Source: Chrysogorgia sp. JL179-B06 (Eukaryota; Cnidaria; Anthozoa; Scleralcyonacea; Chrysogorgiidae). From it: a stretch of DNA of 64,000 nucleotides. This document shows, in pieces, positions 17,327 through 27,823 of the stretch (positions are counted from its first letter, which is position 1; the number at the start of each line of letters is the position of its first letter). The translations under genes and the position numbers were made by a program. The notes beneath the pieces are model-generated. The model was not told the origin of the DNA. It saw only the letters and a program-made list of their open reading frames with translations, and did not search any database. The stretch covers positions 3,280,001-3,344,000 of the forward strand of contig JAYKKM010000196.1 in assembly GCA_035772405.1 (NCBI GenBank). The letters are read 5' to 3'.

Positions 17327-17811
17327 TGAACATATTTGTCGATCACATGAGAAATCGGGTGAAAACCAGGGTTAACACTTTGATGTAGTTGCATAATGAA
17401 TCTGATCAAGAATCATTCAACCATGCAGCGCTCTTGTACCAGAGGGCCCTAGTATACAACCACCGACTTAAATTCCAGCCTACACCAAAGAACCTACTAG
17501 CTAGCCAAAAAATAAAGCAACAGATAAACATCACATGGTATAACCCACCCTATAGCAAGAACGTTGCCACCAATATCGGACAAACATTCCTCACGATTCA
17601 AGACCATTAACATCAAACAGTCTATTGCATAACAAGACCACTCTGTCCAAAAAAATTCAAAATAACGCGATAGCTGGGCACAAATACCTTGCGATATTTG
17701 GACTGTATATGAATATGAGCCAATGAGAAACATATTTGTCTAAGACTATCACATGAGAAATCGGGTGAAAGCCAGTAAAAGGGTTGCATAATGAATCTGA
17801 TACGATTGAAC
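17327..17811 (+). pseudogene. Penelope-like element reverse-transcriptase fragment
   Basis: An open frame at 17389-17610 encodes NHAALLYQRAL, then LKFQPTP, then ITWYNPPYSKNVATNIGQTF. I recognise this as the segment just upstream of the connector region in Penelope-like retroelement proteins. The frame then decays. Direct repeats bracket it: gaacatatttgtcgatcaca plus tgagaaatcgggtgaaa plus ttgcataatgaatctgat at 17327-17410, again at 17727-17811. No catalytic motif remains, so this is a short relic. Confidence 0.6.
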
Positions 17812-18164
17812 AGTTTAGTGCTAGCGTAAAGTACAACATTTTTGTCGTCATCATTGATCATTTGTATTTTCGCTCGCCCACTAAACTGTCTAAAAAGCTA
17901 CATATCCAGTATCATCACGAGGGCGTACCGCAGAGGAAGGCATCAGGAAACCATCACTATGGAATCATGAAATCAGTGTTGTGAATTAACAAATCGTTAG
18001 AATATCATCGTTAGAGTTCATTGGTTCCGACATTCTCTGAGCTCAAATTGAAATTACTCAGAATATATTGTAGTGGATATGGAGACGGCTGTTCATGATC
18101 GTCGGTAGAATTGTGAAACGTAATATAAGTAATATAACTCACTAACCGGACCGATATAATATTT

Positions 18165-18965
18165 ATTAGAATTGACAAGCGTGCATGTATGGCTCGTGAG
18201 CGGTCTTAACGCAGCTTTTCTGCAATCTGATTGGTTTCTGAGCGGTCTTTACAAACCCGTAAAAACCGGTCATTACAAAACAACTGAAAAGTTTTTAAAC
18301 ATTGCGATAAAATTGAGGAAATGTGAAATATTTAAGATCCATATAATAAAAAACTTATTAACCTCGTTTGGTCGTTCTTTACGACAAAATTATCCTGACT
18401 TTGGTCTCTACGCACAAAGACCGCAGGCAGCGTAATTTTGCCGTAACGCGCTTGGTCAATAATTGTTTATTATTATATGGCTAAGAAAGATGGCGCACGC
18501 TGATTGGTTCGTGAGAGGTCCGGAGCGCTGTGAGAGGGCAATACGCCTTTTTCCAGACCGGTATAGTTTGGCGGGAAAATTTCTGAGTTGATTTAGATGA
18601 AAATACAAGAGGATTTAAGTATGTTCGTTGAAAAAGTTCGAACAATAACACGTCCTGGAACATTAGTGCTGCTTTTCTTGAAAGCTGTTTATCTATAAGT
18701 GAAGAAAATGAATGCCTAACGACCAGTAACGCGTGTAAACATGAAGCGAAATCAACAAGCTCAGAGGTAAGACAACATCTGAAGACAAACACAACGTTAA
18801 AAACAGAGAACAAAATGAACCAAAAGCCATATAATAAATGTCTTATTAACCTCGTTTGTTTGGTCAGTGTACGGTAAACGGTAATTTGCCTTCGGTTTTT
18901 TCGCACAGACTGTACGAAAACCTCAGGCAAATACTTTACCGTACAGACCTCGCACTCGGTTAATA
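18165..18965. repeat. Cluster of two MITE-like repeats
   Basis: Two neighbouring units share ttattaacctcgtttg, tggt(c/a)aataattgttta and gcggtct/gaggtc motifs, and each has imperfect inverted ends. The 149-codon antisense frame at 18481-18930 has no recognisable domain. Confidence 0.4.
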
Positions 18966-19929
18966 ATTGTTTAATATAGGACGTATGTTATTCGTTCATG
19001 TAGAAGAAACTTCATGTGGTTCACTTCTTAGATCGCTGTTGTGTTTACGGACAAAATACATGTAGGAAAATAATAAAATATATGTACTTAGACTCGGTAA
19101 TTCCAAATCTGTTTTCAGAATTGAAATCTGTTGTCAAATAAAATATAACTTGGTGAAAAATGTCGTTGAACATGTTTCAACATAGTTAATATGTGCGACG
19201 GAGGGTAACTCATGGAGATCATTGTGATTGCGAAACATGTTTATTTGAGCGAAGGAGACAACGGTTTTTCAGAGGGCTATATTATATTTATGGCTATGGA
19301 AAAACACCAAACAAACAAAAATAATGAGAAAATCATAAAGAAAATCCTGTATTATTGTCGGAAGAAAAGATGTCCACGTACGTGGAGACAGAAACTGCTT
19401 TTATATCGAGCTATTGCTCCATGGATGGAATGATGGTAAAACGTTAAGAGTGAATAAATAAAATACTGAATGCATTTTTAAATTATCATAAAAATTATAT
19501 CTGATTGCTTATGTTAAATATTGTACAATAACAAATGTTTATAATATTATTACATAATAATGAAAAGTTTAACTTTGAAATAATTAATATAAAATTTTTG
19601 TCTGATAGGACCCTAGCTTGTAATATGACAGGTGGGCGTGGGGTTATTGCGTATACGTATTTCTAGTACGATGATGATTGTCTAGAAGCTAAGAAAAGGA
19701 AAATAGTAGCTGGGTTGATTGCCAGGTGGACGCCATCCAAGACATCTAGCATGCCGCAAATCGCGGATATGGCCGACCACTGATTGCTCTGAACTTCTCT
19801 GATCGGACATTTTGGCCGCTCATTCTCGTAAAATCAAAACATAATCGTTACATACCACTTTTTCGTTGCTGATATGGAAATTTACTCTACCTTTTATTGT
19901 ATTCTGACTTCTTTGTCGAGTTTTTTGCT
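18966..19929. other. Region without a recognisable gene
   Basis: AT-rich, with short open frames only and no motif I can name. Confidence 0.4.
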
Positions 19930-19933
19930 GTGA

Positions 19934-20121
19934 GTTTTATATATAACTGGAGGACTGTGTTCCAGGCAAAAAGTGAAGCCAAACATGGCGGCCGATTTTG
20001 CGGTACGTCAGTTTCGTTTAGTCTTGTTTCCTTAAAATGTTCTCTCATTTTCTCCTCCGCCCGCAATCAGTGGTTCCTCGGAAGCCTCTACGAAGGAAAG
20101 AGGTCCTCCAGTTATATATAG
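19934..20121. mobile_element. Small MITE with TATATAACTGGAGGAC termini
   Basis: Inverted ends tatataactggaggac and gtcctccagttatata enclose 150 bp of non-coding DNA. Confidence 0.6.
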
Positions 20122-20489
20122 AGCTCATTATTTTTTGTCGACTTGTTTTCTGAGTTTTTATGGAGTTTTTTGTTCAGCATATGCAGGGACTCCGTACAAA
20201 AGCGCCTTTGTTAAAGGGTGGGCAGAGCCGGATTAAGGGTATGTTGGGCCTGGCGGAGACATTAGGGCCTATATAGATCGACGTTTTCCATCGTTATAAT
20301 ATATGTATATAAAGCTGTCTTTTTTATGTTTCGCAGATCAGTGTTGTAAACCTCTATCGAAAATTGCAATCGATACAAGACGTTTATAAAAGTACGCTTA
20401 CTCGCTACCATGGAGCTGCCGTCTCATCCATAAAAGACCAAACATAAACAAAATGTTTCGAACCTGTATCCCACCTGTATCTATTAATC

Positions 20490-20600
20490 GAACCTGTACA
20501 TCATTGTAACCTTCGATGAGTCTCGGTAGCTCAATGATAATATATAGAGCGTCTCATCTGCAATCAGAAGGCTACAGGTTATATAACACTTCACGTATAT
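20490..20600 (+). repeat. tRNA-derived SINE fragment
   Basis: A box-A-like gagtctcggtagctcaatg followed by agcgtctcatctgcaatcag and aggctacaggtt matches the SINE head at 28680-28765. Box B is truncated here. Confidence 0.55.
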
Positions 20601-20744
20601 AACACTTCACGTATAGCTGAGCTTCTCACTCTGAACGACTTCTAATCCTATCCGTAGCAGTGTGATACACAACTCTTTTAAATCAATATTTAACGGAGAG
20701 AGGATTTAATATATTCATAAAGTGTTTTTGGAAATTTGATCTGA

Positions 20745-20810
20745 CTGTTCCAACCAAGAATCGAACCCAAGGTCTCTGGCATCACGTAAGATGCAATTTC
20801 TCCCGGTAGT
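20745..20810 (-). repeat. tRNA-derived SINE fragment, inverted partner
   Basis: On the minus strand it reads gagaccttgggttcgattct, a good Pol III box B, followed by tggaacagtcagatc. It faces the + strand copy at 20868-20960 head to head. Confidence 0.5.
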
Positions 20811-20867
20811 GATTGGGAAAAAGAACGGCGTCCGAAAATTGCCTGACTGTCCTGATCGTGTATTCGT

Positions 20868-20960
20868 GTCTCCTGAATAGCTCAGTGGTAAGAGCGCTTG
20901 TGCGTTAAGACAGACCTTGGGTTCGATTCCCAGTTGGGGCAGTCAGATTTATTCTGAGCT
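20868..20960 (+). repeat. tRNA-derived SINE head
   Basis: tagctcagtggtaagagcgc is a consensus box A and gggttcgattcc a consensus box B, 33 bp apart. The anticodon stem does not pair well and non-tRNA sequence continues directly after it, so I call it a SINE head, not a tRNA gene. Confidence 0.65.
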
Positions 20961-21260
20961 TTCGACCAGCACACTCGGGTCGTCTTTATAGAGAGAAAGA
21001 CTTCTGATAATTGCTCACGTCAACATTATGGTCTAGCGTGCGCAATTTGTTTTTAAATAAGAAATTGCGCACGCTAGATTGCGCAAGAAGTCCACTAACC
21101 GTTTGTAATGTTGACGTGAGCAAACATTCAGAAGTCTCTCTCTTTCCCAATCTCGTTCCCAGAGCCTCCGCCTCCGTTTGCGTGGCGCGGCGGAGGCTCT
21201 GGGAACGAGATTGTCTCTTTCCCTGAAGATAACCCGAGTGTATGGGTCGAAAGGTTCAAA
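20955..21260. repeat. Nested foldback after the SINE head
   Basis: Outer arms tttcgaccagcacactcggg (20960) and cccgagtgtatgggtcgaaa (21227) are inverted. Within them lie attgctcacgtcaacatta and taatgttgacgtgagcaa arms, an inner ctagcgtgcgcaattt/aaattgcgcacgctag hairpin, and a separate perfect 25-bp-arm hairpin at 21148-21213. Confidence 0.7.
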
Positions 21261-21552
21261 AACATGGTGTACCCATCAAATGTTTTGCATACAAATATCT
21301 AACACCATCATGCAAAGCTTTAACGAACACAAAAGTATTTTCTTAGTTTACATGCCTATAAGGAACCAGATTTACCAATATACATTGTAATGTATTGTTG
21401 ATTATTTTTACGATCTTGTCATTTCTTACAATTTTATCATTTTCATAGTTCAACTATTCTGGTATTAGTTAACTATAACATTACGTAAAGAAAGGTATGG
21501 CAAATTAGAGGGCCCATAATCCTTTGTTCCGAACGTTTCAAGATAAATACAC

Positions 21553-21604
21553 ATGACGTCATAATCAATGTTACGTCATAATCAATGTTACGTCATAATC
21601 AATG
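21553..21604 (+). promoter_or_regulatory. Triple tandem CRE/ATF-like sites
   Basis: Three 17-bp units tacgtcataatcaatgt follow one another; the first contains the full palindrome tgacgtca and the others keep tacgtca. They lie immediately upstream of the 52-residue-repeat gene. The ATG at 21602 falls inside the third unit, which favours the ATG at 21662 as the true start. Confidence 0.5.
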
Positions 21605-24600
21605 TTACGACGTTTTTTTGCAGCTGTTGTCGTGAAAATACTTTTAGCAATTATTGCGGAAATGGAAAGTTCCGACTTTGAAAATCTAGTTGTTGTTGAT
21701 GAACATCATGAAATGATTTCTGCGTGTGAAGTCGGTATTGGTAACACTTTAAAAGAATTAGAAAAAAATAGAAATAAAGACGATCCAAGTCCAGATGACG
21801 TCGTCGTTGAATTCAAGGAGAGTATCGAGCAATGTATTAATGTCGTCGTGGATAGCACTTCGGTCACCCTCGTCAACAAAGAACCGGGGAATAAAACTAA
21901 GGTGCAACCAAAAACAGTGACTTGACGAACGGGGAACTAATATTTCAACTTAACATTGACGATAATCCAGCTCAAGTACATTCAGTGGTTATGAATGAAC
22001 CTCAGCCTGAAAGAGAAAACAATAATCTTCCGCATGTAGTCTGTTACGATACCCTACCTGAAATGCACGATGTCATTCTGGCAAGTGAAAATCAAGATCC
22101 TCTAAAATATAATCAGTTTGGAATGCATCAAGATAATAAAGAACCACAGCAAGACATGGGTAAAACTGATCCTTCTCAAGTAGTTAATGACGATGCACAA
22201 CATGAGATGGTGAATATTAGTGCTGTTATTGTTTCAAGTGAATATATAGACCCTAAAAGCTCCTATCATTCTACTGGAGTGAATTTGGATAATTATAAAC
22301 CACAGCACGAGATCGATAACACTGATCCTTCTCAAGTAGTTAGCAACGATGCACAATATGAGATGGTCAATATTAGTGCTGTTATTGTTGAAAGTGATTA
22401 TATAGAGCCCCAAAGATCCGATCATTCTGCTGGAGCGAATTTGGATAATCATAAACCACAGCAAAAGATGGATAAAACTTATCCTTCTCAAGTAGTTAGT
22501 AACGATGTACAACGTGAGATGGTCAATATTAGTGCTGTTATTGTTGAAAGTGATTATATAGAGCCCCAAAGATCCGATCATTCTGCTGGAGCGAATTTGG
22601 ATAATCATAAACCACAGCAAAAGATGGATAAAACTTATCCTTCTCAAGTAGTTAGTAACGATGTACAACGTGAGATGGTCAATATTAGTGCTGTTATTGT
22701 TGAAAGTGATTATATAGAGCCCCAAAGATCCGATCATTCTGCTGGAGCGAATTTGGATAATCATAAACCACAGCAAAAGATGGATAACACTGATCCTTCT
22801 CAAGTAGTTAGTAACGATGTACAACGTGAGATGGTCAATATTAGTGCTGTTATTGTTGAAAGTGATTATATAGAGCCCCAAAGATCCGATCATTCTGCTG
22901 GAGCGAATTTGGATAATCATAAACCACAGCAAAAGATGGATAACACTGATCCTTCTCAAGTAGTTAGTAACGATGTACAACATGAGATGGTCAACAATGG
23001 TGCTGTTATTGTTGCAAGTGATTATATAGAGCACAAAAGATCCGATTATTCTACTGGAGCGAATTTGGATAATCATAAAACACAGCACGAGATGGATAAC
23101 ACTGATCCTTCTCAAGTAGTTAGTAACGATGTACAACATGAGATGGTCAACAATGGTGCTGTTATTGTTGAAAGTGATTATATAGAGCACAAAAGATCCG
23201 ATTATTCTACTGGAGCGAATTTGGATAATCATAAACCACAGCACGAGATGGATAACACTGATCCTTCTCAAGTAGTTAGTAACGATGCACAACATGAGAT
23301 GGTCAACAATGGTGCTGTTATTGTTGCAAGTGATTATATAGAGCACAAAAGATCCGATTATTCTACTGGAGCGAATTTGGATAATCATAAAACACAGCAA
23401 GAGATGGAGAACTCTGGACCTGTTGTAGCAATTAATAACGATGCACAACATGAGGTGGTCAACAATGGTGCTGTTATTGGAGAAAATGATGACAAAGTCC
23501 CCAAAATAGATTATCATTCCGCTGAAGCGTGTCTTGATAGTAACGAATCACAGCAAGAAATGGAGATCTCTGGACCTGTTCTAGAGGTAAAAAACGACAT
23601 CCAGCCAGAAATAGCCTGCAATGTCAAAGACGTTCTATTGGGCGATGGCAAGGCAGAACCTAAACCACGTGATGAAAGTGATGTAATTGATGACACCAAT
23701 GAGACAGCTCTACGTCATCAAGAGGAAGAAGACGCCATTGGTAAAGCAAGGAAAACAGACACTGTTTCACAAGAGACCGAAGCTGATGCGTGGATCAAAG
23801 CCGGTAGTCCACTTTCCAGTAAACGCCGGTCTCTTATCTGTCGGCGAAACAAAGTCGGTGTTCCTTACACCGAGGAAGAAACTATTATGGAGCGTGAGAA
23901 CAAAGCCTGGGTTCTAACTTCGGAGGAAGAGTCTCTCCTCATCAAGCCAAAGAAATGTTGCTCCAAGGAAGACATTTCTATTACTAGTATTAATGGGAAA
24001 AGTGTTGAACTGCTGCAAGACTTGCACGATAATTCTATTGGACGATGTACAGGTAGGTTTCTACCTAGGGTCTTATTGTCGAGAGATATAGTAGCCCTAT
24101 TAAATTAGTTGCATGAATGAATGAGATCTGCTGTAATCACTTTACTTAAAAAGTAGTCACTTTATACTTATAATATGAAATTATATTATTATTATATATT
24201 TTTTCATCCACTTAATTTTTATCAAAATAAAACTGGTTTGATTGTTCGTCGTGATAAAAACTCATAGCGATCCTTTGGGTGAATAACTTTGAAGTTAAAG
24301 TGCCTATCTCACGTTTGGGGATTTTACATATCCGTAATATTTGGGTCTTCCTGAGCAAAATCATATATCTTGTCGGCCGAAAATTTCATCTTCATGTACT
24401 TTTTTGCTGTTAAAGTTATCGGATGTGATGTCACAAGAGGCATTTTTGTGGCAAGTAACAAAAGAAAACTGGTTTGGAATGCCTCTTGTGACATCACATC
24501 CGATAACTTTGACAGCGAAAAACTGCATGAAGATGAAATTTTCGGCTGACAATATATATTATGATTTTGCTCAGGAAGACCCAAATATTACGAATATGTA

Positions 24601-24854
24601 AAATCCCCAAACGTGAGACAGGCACTTTAAGGTTGGTTGAAAATTTCTTTACTATTTTAATAGATGCAGAATGTTTTAGTGTCAGCAAAGAATCGTTTAT
24701 CACTTATAACACAACAGAAGAAAATAAAAAGATAAAGAAAGGAAATGATAAGAAAATCAAGGATAGTAAACAAAAGAAAGAGAACGAAAAGGAACGAAAA
24801 GATAAAAAAAGACGTCTTTTCTCAACCGAATTATTTTATTATTTTGTTGTATAA
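21602..24854 (+). CDS. Tandem-repeat hydrophilic protein, two exons, function unknown
   Basis: Not recognised. Exon 1 runs to 24052 (donor gtaggt) and exon 2 is 24664-24854 (acceptor ctattttaatag); the split codon joins in phase. The start is 21602 or, more likely, ATG 21662 (G at +4, outside the repeat-derived promoter). Most of exon 1 is a 52-residue tandem repeat, about eight well-conserved and two degenerate units from roughly 22150 to 23600, each with PSQVVSND, MVN, AVIV, SDYIE and GANLDN blocks. Units 3 to 5 are almost identical in DNA, so expansion is recent. The C-terminus is Lys-rich (KKIKKGNDKK and beyond). The N-terminal frame (21602-21925) and the repeat frame (open from 21901) differ by one base and overlap by about 24 bp. 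That is a frameshift, a sequence error or an unusual allele. No membrane segment or enzyme motif is visible. Confidence 0.6.
21901..21925 (+). other. Frame change inside the tandem-repeat gene
   Basis: The upstream frame ends at tga 21923-21925, while the downstream frame is open only after taa 21898. Both sides look coding. No classic slippery heptamer is present and an intron of this size is not feasible. Confidence 0.6.
24299..24626. mobile_element. Palindromic MITE flanked by TTAA, inside intron
   Basis: Near-complete palindrome with termini agtgcctatctcacgtttgg and its inverse. TTAA flanks it at 24295-24298 and 24627-24630, the target of piggyBac-type transposases. It ends 33 bp before the splice acceptor of the tandem-repeat gene. 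Confidence 0.75.
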
Positions 24855-25574
24855 GTTGTAATGATGACGATCAAATAACTAAGAAAGATGTTGCTATTAC
24901 TAATAAGTAAAAATATGAACGCTTAATGAAAAATGCATGAAGAAGAAAATATTCGTTGGCTGAAACACGTCTCAGGACATCGAGTATGATACGTGAATAT
25001 ATATGGTCTGATTCAATGAGTTCATCTAGTTTTAAACTTTTGCATTATAAGTTTTATTAGTTATCGCCCATTGGAAAGGTAACGGGTTAGTAATAAAATA
25101 TATTTCTTAGCCTGTAGTAAAATCAAATTTTATAAATAAAATATGATTCTCAAACTCAATAATATTGATTCATTACAATATTAAACAAAGAAATCCTATA
25201 AATAAAATATGATTCTCAAACTCAATAATATTGATTCATTACAATATTAAACAAAGAAATCCGCAGTAGCATATGAAGCAAGCATGGTTGGATATATGAT
25301 GAAAAACATACATAAATTAACCCAACGTTTCCTCGATTGTCTCCTAAAATAAGGATTTATTTGAGAATTTATATCAAACACTCGTAAGAGTGTTTCATCA
25401 CATATCCAAACAGCTCGAAATGCGTGAAAAACTCAGATATATGTCTCGTTTTTTCAAATATTTCTCAGTCTAATCAAAGACTCTTTCGTAAAATCTATTA
25501 CGTAAAATCAAATAATGATCAATATATAGGCGTGTGATGTCACCAAAATAATCTTTTGTTCCATAATTACGCGT
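24855..25574. other. 3' flank of the tandem-repeat gene, with a 66-bp tandem duplication
   Basis: Positions about 25130-25195 and 25196-25262 are two nearly identical copies of a unit starting ataaataaaatatgattctc. Otherwise AT-rich and non-coding. Confidence 0.6.
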
Positions 25575-25890
25575 CAAGGGCCTGTTCATATGGTCTCGGT
25601 AAAGCTGGATGGCCCACTAGCGAGATCTCAAAATCTTGCGTTCAAATGGTAGTTTCATCCCGGCTGCTGGAGTGAAATTGGCAAAAACTGCGTTCTATTT
25701 GGTCAGCAATGACTTTGTTCGCATGCGCACTTGAACATTTTTCATCCCGGCAGGTTGGATGAACTGTACTGTTCATATGGGAACATTTCATCCCGCTTGC
25801 CGAGATCTCGTAACGAAATTTCAAAGGGAAATAAGTGCGAGGCGAGATCTCGCTAAGTGCGGGCCAGCCGGCCGCTATACCAGGACCATA
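25575..25890. repeat. MITE-like element with GGGCCTGTTCATATGG end
   Basis: Left gggcctgttcatatggtctc and right ggaccatatcaaaggcct are imperfect inverted repeats. The interior repeats catcccgg, gttcatatgg and cgagatctcg. Confidence 0.5.
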
Positions 25891-27230
25891 TCAAAGGCCT
25901 ATACGCTGTAAGTTTGCATGAGATCACGCATATTGTTAAGTAGTCCTATATGACTCCATGAAAAGAACATGCATCCCTGTGACCAAACCTGATTACATAA
26001 TTATTATGTAATAAATCTCTAAGAATGTGACGACAAAAACTGTTTAAAAGAGAGATACGCCCCCTCCCCTCTGCCACTTCAAACCATCGTTGCCTGACAC
26101 GTTTTCAGAAGTACTACAACTCGTGTCACCGGTTATTATATAGCAAAGACTCATTTGTTTCTGTGCGTGTTTTCCAGTCCGAGTCGGTTCAGTGTCTAGT
26201 CATGTTGCTTTCAACAAGAACATTTTGTGCATTCCTGGCACTTTCGTCGCATTACTATTTTACCTGCTATCCCACTTTCTCATGGAATGCGGTACATAAT
26301 GTCACCTGTGGCCAGTATACTTAAACCGGAACGAGCGTATATAAGGGAAAACACCCCCCGTGAAATATATTGAAGTTTGAAAACATGGCGAGACTCGAAA
26401 TATGAACTTACAAATACGAAATGCTTTTGTTTTGTTTGGTTAAGTAATCACCGAAAGTTGATTATAAGTAACTGCAAAACTTTATTCAAAAGTATTTCTA
26501 GCGTTAAGAGTTCAAAGTCCGCTTCTTAAAGAAATTAAAACTAATGGGCTGCATGTGTATAAGCTAAACATAAGAGTAAATCGGGACCATTTATTTATCA
26601 TAATTCGCAAAGGTTTCGCCCTGCACGGCATAGTGGGGAATTGTAGGCGATAAAGCATTGAAATTCAACACCATAACTAAAGGTATTACCGAAATAGTGT
26701 GTCAGGGAGGTCTAATCGTCAGAGAGCAATTCGTCACAATACGTTTCACTCTCTTACGAAGGACCTTCGCTAGAAACGGCAGTACACTAACATTTTACTC
26801 AAGAGTATATTCCATTTGTATTTCTACACTGCCTACACAGCACAAAACTTTTGATATCACTCATTTAGATAAAGCATTGAAATGTTTTCAGGCAACTGGT
26901 CGCATGGCTTTTTTGAAAGCAAGAGTCTCTATTGTCTTGCAGTAAACTTGTAGCTCCCGCAAAGATTCCTTTATAAAATTCAAATTCCCATGCTCATGAT
27001 ATCCCAGTTATTGAGATGTCCTAGTGAAGAATATTCTAGATATTTCAATTAATTAAGTAGTTCATCATAGACACTAGAGCCCAAGTAGTTGCAATCTCCC
27101 ACGTCGTTGATGCTCTAGCCCACGAACGGATACAGGATTGAAAATCAAATCACTACAGAGCAAATATTTGGTATTTTACTCTGAGTTTTTTCAAGTACCT
27201 ATGGTTCTGCAGTAGATACTTTGGTCTGTT
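25891..27230. other. Region without a recognisable gene
   Basis: Only the hammerhead-like repeat at 26745-26835 is interpretable. The 95-codon frame 26658-26945 runs across that repeat and is not credible as a gene. Confidence 0.4.
26745..26835 (+). ncRNA. Hammerhead-like repeat with 'tacgaaggaccttcgctagaaac' core
   Basis: ttacgaaggaccttcgctag followed by aaacggcagta repeats the layout of a hairpin (AAGG/CCTT), GAAAC, a tetraloop and GUA seen at 45840-45990, with a degenerate first box. The tail contains gtatattccatttgta and ctacactgcctacac. Confidence 0.35.
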
Positions 27231-27395
27231 TCAACTGACGTCGAACAGTTGACGAATTTCATGCAAGCAGTTAAGTTCTATTTTACCGCGACGTCTAAAA
27301 CCATGCAATTTTTAATCAAATTCGTCTTTGACGAACTATTCTTCTGAGCCAGACGTAATACCCGCCTTCTGTGCGTGTCTGTTTTAGACGTCGCA
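27230..27395. repeat. MITE-like repeat with GACGTC motifs
   Basis: ctgacgtcgaacagttgacg and ttgacgaactattcttctga are imperfectly inverted around gcgacgtctaaaaccatgca. Non-coding. Confidence 0.4.
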
Positions 27396-27823
27396 CTAAC
27401 GACGATACGAACACAGTCACAAATATTTTCTGCTTATGACGTCCATTCTGATTGGCTGATTTTCCTTTCCCCCTTCGTGTATATGCCTCGCAGGCTCAAG
27501 GCAGTTAGAGTTAAATGGATAATGGCAGGCATTTTATACATACTTTGTGTAAGTCAGCTTGTTTACTTTCACAATGTTCTGTGCCTGAGCTAAACGTAGA
27601 AAATATACAGCATGATCAAGTGATATTTCCAATTCGATAATATGATTCAATGTTTTTTAAACAACGTTTGGTGACGGTAAATTCCACCAGCCTGAATTTC
27701 TACTGATTCTGCGATATAATCGAATGCGTTTTGGTTTTTCATCGAATTTCAAACTGATAAAAGACAATTAACAATTAACAAATAGATTTTTAGGTCCAGC
27801 TAGTCCTACCTTAAAATAAATAT

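Noticed and set aside
18481..18930. 149-codon minus-strand frame
   Set aside because: Lies across MITE-like repeats and shows no domain; no splice or start context.
20868..20945. Functional tRNA gene
   Set aside because: Box A and box B are good but the anticodon arm does not fold and inverted repeat copies lie beside it.
22234..23517. 427-codon open frame on the minus strand
   Set aside because: It is the antisense of the 52-residue repeats on the plus strand; repeated units without stops in one frame give long shadow frames.
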